From CAZJHX01 sp964545715 (GTDB lineage Bacteria > Myxococcota_A > UBA9042 > GCA-2863065): a DNA stretch of 10,912 nt. The notes beneath the pieces were generated by a model. That model was given only the letters and a program-made list of their open reading frames with translations, was not told the DNA's origin and did not search any database. The stretch covers positions 1 through 10,912 of the forward strand of contig CAZJHX010000245.1 of assembly GCA_964545715.1 (NCBI GenBank). The letters are read 5' to 3'. A program made the position numbers and the translations under genes. Position 1 is the first letter of the stretch. Each line of letters starts with the position of its first letter. Below, one piece after another: positions 1-5,461 of this stretch.

Positions 1-73
1 GGCGCCGCAGCACCACGTTCTGGCCCCCTGGCACGATGCCAACTACGCAACGTTGAGGTTTAAGGTCGTTTAA
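1..73 (+). CDS. Possible C-terminal end of an upstream gene, cut by the window edge
   Basis: Reading from base 2, the plus strand is open for 23 codons and ends in TAA at 71-73. The codons mostly end in G or C, as in the confirmed genes, and the peptide has a natural-looking ending (APWHDANYATLRFKVV). The other two plus-strand frames are also open over part of this stretch but have poorer composition. The family cannot be recognised from so short a piece. An alternative is a minus-strand gene leaving the window: a GTG at 16-14 has an AGGGGG Shine-Dalgarno-like run 7 bases upstream on that strand. The plus-strand reading is only weakly preferred. Confidence 0.3.
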   Translation, partial: APQHHVLAPWHDANYATLRFKVV

Positions 74-82
74 GGCGATAAA
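53..82 (+). promoter_or_regulatory. Putative sigma70-like promoter for the lipoprotein gene at 136
   Basis: TTGAGG (53-58) and GATAAA (77-82) each match four of six bases of the -35 and -10 consensus and are 18 bases apart. They sit in one of the few AT-richer patches near the start of gene 1. The implied transcript would begin near base 89 and leave a leader of about 45 bases, with a GGGAG Shine-Dalgarno at 125-129. Sigma consensus is loosely defined in high-GC deltaproteobacteria, so this is an inference. Confidence 0.35.
58..75 (+). repeat. Tandem direct repeat GTTTAAGG, 10-bp spacing, possible operator
   Basis: GTTTAAGG occurs at 58-65 and again at 68-75, separated by TC, so the two copies are exactly 10 bp apart and lie on the same face of the helix. 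Both fall between the putative -35 and -10 elements. Direct repeats at about one helical turn are typical of tandem binding by OmpR/PhoB-type response regulators. The regulator here is unknown, and the last copy overlaps the stop of the possible upstream frame. Confidence 0.4.
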
Positions 83-135
83 ACTATGCCCGCGCGCGTA
101 TCAAGCTAGACAACGGTGAACTTTGGGAGCCGCAC

Positions 136-1668
136 GTGATTAAGAGTTTGAAATCGATAGTCGCCCTCGCCCTGGCCTGTGGCTGGGCCGGCTGCGGTGA
201 CGATAGCGTGGACGCGCCACCACCCGTCGAGCAGTCCGGAGCGCTGGTCGGGACCGTCGGGCCCGATGGCGGCGAGATCGTCGGCCTGCCGTTTACGCCT
301 TTCGAGGGGCTGGTGCTGGCGATTCCAGCCGGGGCGCTGGACGCCGAAACGGACATCACGATTCGCGTGACCCGGGACGAGACGCCGCTGCCGGACGACG
401 CCTTTGCCGTGGGCCGCCAGTTTTCGTTTGACCCGCCGGCGCCGCTGAAGGTCCCTGCCAGCATCACCGTGCCCGTGTTTGCGGAGGCGGTGGCGTCGTT
501 CGGCAAGGACTCGGTGTCGATCAAGGTGTGGCTGAAGGGCCCGCAGGCCTGGGAGGTCGTGCAGCCGGACTCGGCGGGTGACGGGCAGACCACCATCGCG
601 GTGGACGCGCTGTCCACGCTGGCGGCGGGGGTCTGGGTCAAAGAGCTGCCGGGTGTGACGATGGCCTGCATCGACGACGGCAGCTGCACCGAGAAGGTCG
701 TGACCTGGCAGCCGATCGCCGCCGACGCCCCACCGGCGCTTGGCCGCATGGTCGCCCGGGGCAACGACCTCTACTACCTGACCGTGGACAGCAGCCCCAG
801 CGGAATCTCCGTGCGCGCGGTGCGCTACGACACCAAGGGCCGCACGGCCGTGTCCTCCAAGCCGGCGACGCTTCTGGCGGGCGACGCGGACCGGGATCGG
901 GGCATCGCCATCGACGCGACCGGCGACGTGTGGATCGGCACGCGCACGGGGGTGGCCAGGCTGTCCTTTGACGGCGCCTCTGAGGTGATCTCGGCAGCCA
1001 CAACGCCGCGTGCCGTGACCGTGTTTGCGGCAGGCGATCGTGTCGGCCGGGTGGTCGCGGTGGATGGCGCGCTGGAGATCTCGTACATCACCGACGCCGC
1101 GACGATCGAGGGCCCGATGCGGCTCGATATCGAAAACCCGCCGCGCCACGGCCTGCCCACCGTCGGGTCGCGGCTGTCGGCGGTGGCCGATCCGAGTCAG
1201 GCGGGCGCGCTCTGGCTGGCTTCCACCCACGCGGCCGGCGAGCTGCTGCACATCGACACCGCGGGCGGCGCTGCCGTGATCGACCGCACGGTGTCCCTGC
1301 CGGCAGAGCAGTGGGCCGCAGGCGCCCTCGCCGCGCTGGACGCCGGTGTGTTTGCGATCACGGCGCCCGATCTGGCGCTACTTCAAAGTCAGGGCGACGC
1401 TATGACCGCCATCGACGGCCTGGCGCGCGCCACCACCGTCGCTGCTGACGACGAGTCGGTGTGGGTGGGCCTGGCCGACGCTCCGGCGGTGGTCCGGCTG
1501 GACGCGGACGGCAAGGTCGAGGCGTACCATCTGCTGTCTGATGGTGAGCTGGAGCGCTCTGAGACCCGCGCCCAGGTGCCCGCCGCCATGGTCGCGCTCA
1601 AGGACGGGCTGATCGTGCTGACCCGCTCCGGCGAGCTGCTGGAGATGACGACCGGCGAGCCGCAGTAG
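136..1668 (+). CDS. Lipoprotein with ZU5-like domain and propeller-like C-terminal region
   Basis: This encodes 510 residues starting at GTG, chosen for the GGGAG Shine-Dalgarno at 125-129 with a 6-base spacer and because it begins a proper signal peptide. The N-terminus has Lys residues, a hydrophobic stretch and a lipobox-like WAGC, so Cys20 is the likely lipidated residue, followed by Gly-Asp-Asp. Residues about 38-115 follow the ZU5 pattern: a GPDGGEI strand, an IPAGAL motif at 63-68, ITIRV, a Pro-rich stretch and a closing strand. Residues about 195-505 contain repeated strand motifs such as DVWIGT, LWLAS and SVWVGL, each followed by a recurring D-G turn, as in NHL or two-component-regulator propellers. 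No catalytic residues are evident, so a surface binding or scaffold role is inferred. The stop is TAG. It probably forms an operon with the Cys-rich gene 40 bases downstream. The exact propeller family is uncertain. Confidence 0.85.
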   Translation: MIKSLKSIVALALACGWAGCGDDSVDAPPPVEQSGALVGTVGPDGGEIVGLPFTPFEGLVLAIPAGALDAETDITIRVTRDETPLPDDAFAVGRQFSFDPPAPLKVPASITVPVFAEAVASFGKDSVSIKVWLKGPQAWEVVQPDSAGDGQTTIAVDALSTLAAGVWVKELPGVTMACIDDGSCTEKVVTWQPIAADAPPALGRMVARGNDLYYLTVDSSPSGISVRAVRYDTKGRTAVSSKPATLLAGDADRDRGIAIDATGDVWIGTRTGVARLSFDGASEVISAATTPRAVTVFAAGDRVGRVVAVDGALEISYITDAATIEGPMRLDIENPPRHGLPTVGSRLSAVADPSQAGALWLASTHAAGELLHIDTAGGAAVIDRTVSLPAEQWAAGALAALDAGVFAITAPDLALLQSQGDAMTAIDGLARATTVAADDESVWVGLADAPAVVRLDADGKVEAYHLLSDGELERSETRAQVPAAMVALKDGLIVLTRSGELLEMTTGEPQ

Positions 1669-1683
1669 CCTGAAATAATGTAA

Positions 1684-1703
1684 GATCTCCACATCAGGAG
1701 ATC
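1684..1703 (+). promoter_or_regulatory. Hairpin occluding the Shine-Dalgarno of the Cys-rich gene
   Basis: GATCTCC (1684-1690) and GGAGATC (1697-1703) form a perfect 7-bp inverted repeat around a 6-base loop. The 3' arm contains GGAG of the AGGAG Shine-Dalgarno (1696-1700), which lies 8 bases before the ATG at 1709. When folded, the ribosome-binding site is paired. There is no T-run after the stem, so it is not an intrinsic terminator. It could dampen translation, act as a simple thermosensor, or couple translation to ribosomes arriving from gene 1, whose stop is 15 bases before the stem. A -10-like AATAAT (1674-1679) lies just upstream but lacks a -35 partner. Confidence 0.55.
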
Positions 1704-1708
1704 ATGAA

Positions 1709-2833
1709 ATGAGACGACTGGCCGCCATTTTTTTGAGCGCCGGCTGCGTGCTCGGCTGTCCCGATAACGCGGCGCCCGGACTGAGCGGAGAGCTGCCAGG
1801 CGGGCAGACCGACGTGCCGCCAATCGGCGAGGACACGTCACCCGCGGTGGACGGGGTGGCCAGGCCGCCGGACGCCGCAAGCGCCGCGGACGTCGCGGAT
1901 TCGACCCTGGTCGAAGAGCCGGACGCCGCGACCGGGTGCCCGCCTGGCGAGGGCTGTTTTGGTGACCCGTGTCAGGGACACGACGACTGCTGGTCGGGCT
2001 GGTGTGTCGAGCACATGGGCGACCAGGTGTGCTCGACCCCCTGCCTGGACAGCTGCCCGTCGGGCTTTGTGTGCAAGCAGGTGCAGGGCGGTGGCGCCGA
2101 CATCACGTGGCTGTGCGTGTCGGACCACGCGCATTTGTGCCGTCCGTGCACGACCAACGCCGACTGTGCCGGCGTGGGCGTCGAGGACGTGTGCGTCGAT
2201 TATGGCGAAACCGGACGCTTCTGCGGCTCCCCGTGTGAGGCCGGGGACGACTGCCCCGAGGGCTTTGGGTGCGAGGATGTCGTCACCGTGCAGGGGGTCG
2301 GCGTCGCCCAGTGTGTGCCGACCGGGGGCGAGTGCTTCTGCGCGGCCAAGTCGGTGGCCCTGGGCCTGGCAACGCCGTGCAGCGTGTCCAGCGACTGGGG
2401 CACGTGCACCGGCTTGCGGTCCTGCACCGAGGATGGGCTGAGCGACTGCGACGCGGCGGTGCCGGCATCGGAGCTCTGCGACGGCGTGGACAACAACTGC
2501 GACGGTGAGACCGACGACGTGACATGCGACGACGACAATCCGTGCACGGCAGGCACGTGTGCGGGTGCGGACGGCTGCGTGCAAACCGCGCTGACGGGCC
2601 AGCCGTGCGATGACGGCGACGCGACCACAAAAGCCGACGCGTGCTCGGCGGATGGGGTGTGCGCGGGGCAGCCGTACACATGCGAGGTCGGGGTCTGCAT
2701 GCTGGCCTCGACGCCCGACGGCGCAGCCTGCGCGGTGGTCTACTCGGCGGCGGGCGAGTCATGCGACGACACCTTGAACGCCACCAAAGAGGATGTGTGC
2801 GACGGCGCGGGCGGCTGCGCGGGCACGCCCTAG
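1709..2833 (+). CDS. Cys-rich lipoprotein with MopE-type motif (N-terminal part of a TAG-interrupted gene)
   Basis: This encodes 374 residues before an in-frame TAG. The ATG is supported by AGGAG at 1696-1700. The N-terminus (MRRLAAIFLSAGCVLGC) is a short lipoprotein signal, with Cys17 or less likely Cys13 as the lipid site. Residues about 18-75 are an acidic, Ala/Pro/Asp-rich linker. Residues about 76-215 are a Cys-rich region with many C-x-x-D-C-type pairs. Residues 257-270 read CDGVDNNCDGETDD, the putative metal-binding motif of MopE-like proteins, preceded by the usual C-T-G-L-R-S-C lead-in. A degenerate repeat unit follows, and then the first full 52-residue unit (322-373). The frame continues open after the stop for another 874 codons with the same repeats, so this is almost certainly the front half of one 1,249-position protein. 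As read, the product would be a truncated surface lipoprotein. Natural truncation cannot be excluded. Confidence 0.8.
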   Translation: MRRLAAIFLSAGCVLGCPDNAAPGLSGELPGGQTDVPPIGEDTSPAVDGVARPPDAASAADVADSTLVEEPDAATGCPPGEGCFGDPCQGHDDCWSGWCVEHMGDQVCSTPCLDSCPSGFVCKQVQGGGADITWLCVSDHAHLCRPCTTNADCAGVGVEDVCVDYGETGRFCGSPCEAGDDCPEGFGCEDVVTVQGVGVAQCVPTGGECFCAAKSVALGLATPCSVSSDWGTCTGLRSCTEDGLSDCDAAVPASELCDGVDNNCDGETDDVTCDDDNPCTAGTCAGADGCVQTALTGQPCDDGDATTKADACSADGVCAGQPYTCEVGVCMLASTPDGAACAVVYSAAGESCDDTLNATKEDVCDGAGGCAGTP

Positions 2834-4225
2834 GTCTGCGCGCCAACCCAGTGCGAGACCACCTCCACGCCGGATGGCGCCGGCTGTGTCGTCGAGTATG
2901 TGGCGGCCGAGGCCGCGTGTGACGACGATGACCCGACCACCAAAACCGACATCTGCGACGGCGAGGGCGGCTGCGCGGGCACCACGTATGCCTGTGAACC
3001 GCTGCAGTGCCATGCGTCCTCGACACCGAACGGCACGGACTGCGCCATCACGTTCAAAGCTGCGGGCATCCCATGTGACGACGGCGATCCGGCAACCAAA
3101 GACGACGCCTGCGCTGAAGGCGCGTGTGCAGGTCAGGCCTATGACTGCCAACCGACGCAGTGCCAGGCGACCGCAACGCCGGACGGCGCGGGGTGTATCA
3201 CCAGCGACAAGGCGTCCGGCGCGCCGTGCGACGACGGGGATCCCGCCACAAAGACGGATGTCTGCGACGGCAGCGGCGGCTGTGCGGGGACCCCGTACGC
3301 GTGCACGCCGGGCCAGTGCGACGCGTCCTCCACGCCGGACGGCCAGGGCTGCGTGCCGCTGTTCGCCGCGTCCGGCCTGTCATGCGATGACGGCGATCTC
3401 TCCACAAAAGACGACGCCTGTAACGGCGCCGGGGGGTGCGCGGGCACTGCCTACAGCTGCGAGCCGGGCCAGTGCGAGGCGACCTCCACGCCGGATGGCG
3501 ACGGCTGCCAGGTCACGTTCAAAGGCGACGGCGCGCCCTGCGACGACGGCCTGACCAATACGAAGCTGGACGTCTGCGACGGCGCCGGGGGCTGTGCGGG
3601 CTCGCCGTACACGTGTACTCCGAGCCAGTGCGACGCGGCGGCAGTGCCTGATGGCGTCGGCTGCGCCCCCGAGTACAAGGCCGCCGGCCTGACGTGCGAC
3701 GACGGTGACTCATCCACAAAAGACGACGCGTGCGACGGCGCCGGCGGCTGCTCGGGCACCCCCTACACCTGTGAGCCCACACAGTGCGAGACCGGCTCGA
3801 CAGCAGACGGCCAGGGCTGCGTGGTGACGTATCACGGGGCCGGTGCACCGTGCGACGACGGCGATGTCGGCACCAAGACGGACATCTGTGACGGCGCGGG
3901 AGCCTGTGCCGGCACCGAATACACATGCGAACCTGGCGCGTGCGAGGCCACCTCACAGCCCAACGGCACAGACTGCTCCGTGACCTACATGGCCGCTGAT
4001 GTCGGGTGCGACGATCTGGACGACGCGACCAAAGACGACGTCTGCGACGGCAGCGGGACCTGCGCCGGGACGCCGTTCGTGTGCCAGGCCGGCCCGTGCG
4101 AAGCCACGTCCGTGCCCAACGGGGCCGACTGCACGGTCGTCCTTATCCCCGATGACACCTCCTGCGACGACGGCGACCTGTGCAACGGTCTGGAGACCTG
4201 CCAATCCGGCGCGTGCACGTCCGGT
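2672..4225 (+). repeat. Tandem array of ten 156-bp units encoding 52-residue six-Cys repeats
   Basis: Ten consecutive coding units begin at 2672, 2828, 2984, 3137, 3293, 3449, 3605, 3761, 3917 and 4073. Eight are 52 codons; the third and the last, divergent one are 51. A degenerate unit precedes them from about 2520. Cysteines fall at unit positions 4, 9, 20, 31, 43 and 49, enough for three disulfides. Position 2 is Tyr or Phe in all units except the second, where it is TAG. Positions 31-43 follow CDDGDxxTKxDxC, an acidic loop that could bind a cation, and the unit closes with GGCAGT. Units are diverged at the DNA level but share short identical blocks near their boundaries. Position 40 alternates between acidic and neutral residues, indicating a two-unit super-repeat. 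The family was not recognised beyond general resemblance to bacterial Cys-rich DDG repeats. Confidence 0.9.
2831..2833 (+). other. In-frame amber codon interrupting the repeat protein
   Basis: TAG occupies unit position 2 of the second repeat (codon 375 from 1709), where the other nine units have TAC, TAT or TTC. One base change from TAC or TAT would explain it. Reading frame, unit length and cysteine spacing are identical on both sides. TAG also ends gene 1, the GH31 gene and the transglutaminase-like gene in this window, so general reassignment of TAG is unlikely. A recent nonsense mutation or a sequencing error is most probable; readthrough remains possible. Confidence 0.9.
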
Positions 4226-5458
4226 GAGTCGGTCACGTGTGCGCCGTCCGATGTCGTGTGCGAGACCGTTGCCTGCATCCCTGCCAGCGGCGAATGCGTC
4301 ACGACCACCGACGCGAACTGCTGCGGCAACAGCGCCATCGAAGCCCCGGAGACCTGCGACGACGGCAACGCCGCGACCGAGGCCTGCGCGTACGGCGAGA
4401 CCGAGTGCACGGTGTGCGACGCCGACTGTCAGGAGACCGCCGGAGCGACGTCCTACTGCGGCGACGACAACCTGAACAACGCCAACGGCGAGGCCTGCGA
4501 CAACGGCAGCGACAACTGCAGCGGTGACTCGTGCACCGGCGGCGATGCCGTGGTGGTGTTCAGCTACACCGGCGGCGCGCAGACGTGGACGGTGCCGGCG
4601 GCGGTCTCGACCGTCACGGTGGCCACATGGGCGGCGGCCGGTGGCGGCAGTAACGCGGAGGGCAAGCAGTTCCCCGGCGGCGGGGGCGGGTACGCACGGG
4701 GCACGTTTGCGGTGTCCACCGGCGATCAGCTGACCATCCTGGTCGGCCAGGGCGGGCAGCTGAGCAGCAGCGGCAAGATCAGCGCCTATCCCAACGGCGG
4801 CAAGCCCGGCCTGCGCGGCGGCTACACGATGGGCGGCGGCGGCGGTCGCAGCGCGGTCACTCGGGCCGGTGTTGAAATGGTCGTGGCGGGCGCGGGTGGT
4901 GGCGCGGGCGGCACGGGCTGGAGCAGCGGCACGCCGACCAGCGGCGGTGGCGGTGGCGGCCCGTCAGGAGGCGACGGCAGCGCGGCCAACCCGGGCGGCA
5001 ACAACGCGGCCTGCGCGGGCAAGGGCGCCACCCAATCGGGCGGCGGCAGCGGCGGCAGCTGCAATTCGGGCGGCTGGGGTGGTCCCGCCGGGGGCGCGGG
5101 CTCCAAAAACAAGGGAGGCGACGGCGGCGATTTCTCCAGCCAGGGCAACTCCCCCGGTGGCGGCGGCGACGGCTACTACGGCGGCGGCGCGGCGGCCCTG
5201 CACGCGGGTGGCGGCGGCGGCTCAGCCTATACGCACCCTACCCTCGTCACGGACGCCAAGCTCGTGTCGGGCGCCCAAAACGGAAACGCGGGCGGTGCGG
5301 GTGAGCCCGACTACTCCGCCGGCATCGGCGTCGGTAAGGGTGCGACTGCGGGCGGCAACGGCCGGGTGGTCATCCGCTACAAGAAGCTGGTGTGCCCCGG
5401 TGGCGCCGCCAGCTGCACGCTGTGCAACTCCAGCTGCGAAGAGGTCCCCGTCCCCTGA
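2834..5458 (+). CDS. Cys-rich repeat and glycine-rich surface protein, C-terminal part of the interrupted gene
   Basis: The 874 codons after the TAG are in the same frame as the upstream lipoprotein and end in TGA. The first GTG (2900) and other internal start codons lie inside repeat units and lack a Shine-Dalgarno, so no independent start is credible. Domains in order: the remainder of repeat unit 2 through unit 10 (to 4225); a Cys-rich segment (about 4226-4540) with CGNSAIEAPETCDDGN, the Myxococcus Cys-rich (DUF4215-like) signature; then a glycine-rich domain (4550-5386). That domain begins FSYTGGAQTWTVP, passes through many GGGGG runs and ends RVVIRY, a pattern like the glycine-rich domain of ALK/LTK-type proteins. 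A short tail with five Cys closes it. No signal peptide is present, so without the upstream half this part would not be exported. An adhesive or structural stalk role is inferred. The stop is 3 bases from the convergent GH31 stop. Confidence 0.75.
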   Translation, partial: VCAPTQCETTSTPDGAGCVVEYVAAEAACDDDDPTTKTDICDGEGGCAGTTYACEPLQCHASSTPNGTDCAITFKAAGIPCDDGDPATKDDACAEGACAGQAYDCQPTQCQATATPDGAGCITSDKASGAPCDDGDPATKTDVCDGSGGCAGTPYACTPGQCDASSTPDGQGCVPLFAASGLSCDDGDLSTKDDACNGAGGCAGTAYSCEPGQCEATSTPDGDGCQVTFKGDGAPCDDGLTNTKLDVCDGAGGCAGSPYTCTPSQCDAAAVPDGVGCAPEYKAAGLTCDDGDSSTKDDACDGAGGCSGTPYTCEPTQCETGSTADGQGCVVTYHGAGAPCDDGDVGTKTDICDGAGACAGTEYTCEPGACEATSQPNGTDCSVTYMAADVGCDDLDDATKDDVCDGSGTCAGTPFVCQAGPCEATSVPNGADCTVVLIPDDTSCDDGDLCNGLETCQSGACTSGESVTCAPSDVVCETVACIPASGECVTTTDANCCGNSAIEAPETCDDGNAATEACAYGETECTVCDADCQETAGATSYCGDDNLNNANGEACDNGSDNCSGDSCTGGDAVVVFSYTGGAQTWTVPAAVSTVTVATWAAAGGGSNAEGKQFPGGGGGYARGTFAVSTGDQLTILVGQGGQLSSSGKISAYPNGGKPGLRGGYTMGGGGGRSAVTRAGVEMVVAGAGGGAGGTGWSSGTPTSGGGGGGPSGGDGSAANPGGNNAACAGKGATQSGGGSGGSCNSGGWGGPAGGAGSKNKGGDGGDFSSQGNSPGGGGDGYYGGGAAALHAGGGGGSAYTHPTLVTDAKLVSGAQNGNAGGAGEPDYSAGIGVGKGATAGGNGRVVIRYKKLVCPGGAASCTLCNSSCEEVPVP
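4550..5386 (+). other. Glycine-rich C-terminal domain (ALK-like fold pattern) region
   Basis: This stretch encodes about 279 residues dominated by Gly with Ser, Ala and Asn. It is bracketed by beta-strand-like ends: VVVFSYTGGAQTWTVPAAVS at the start and GNGRVVIRYKK at the end. Between them come the hallmarks of Gly_rich-type domains: WAAAGGGS, FPGGGGGYARGTF, LTILVGQGG and MVVAGAGGGAGG. In ALK such segments form bundles of polyglycine helices capped by a beta-sandwich; that structure is assumed here by analogy. The opposite strand shows a Pro-rich open frame that is only a composition shadow. Confidence 0.7.
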
Positions 5459-5461
5459 CGT

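Noticed and set aside
1..16. Minus-strand gene starting at GTG 16-14 and leaving the window
   Set aside because: The AGGGGG run 7 bases upstream is suggestive, but only five codons are visible, too few to support a call.
106..1251. Long open minus-strand frame (381 codons) opposite gene 1
   Set aside because: The product is Arg/His/Gly-rich with no recognisable domain, and it overlaps a gene with a signal peptide and clear domain. Long antisense frames are expected at this GC content.
2831..2833. TAG as pyrrolysine or genome-wide reassigned codon
   Set aside because: TAG terminates three other genes in this window, and the position is Tyr/Phe in all sister units, so mutation, error or simple readthrough is more economical.
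2900..2902. GTG as an independent start for the second half of the Cys-rich protein
   Set aside because: It sits in the middle of repeat unit 2, has no Shine-Dalgarno, and would yield a Cys-rich protein with no export signal.
2672..4225. CRISPR-like array
   Set aside because: The 156-bp period is in-frame coding sequence with conserved cysteines, and there are no short identical repeats with unique spacers.
4822..5148. Minus-strand Pro-rich open frame
   Set aside because: It is the complement of Gly codons (GGC/GGT) in the glycine-rich domain, so Pro runs follow automatically.
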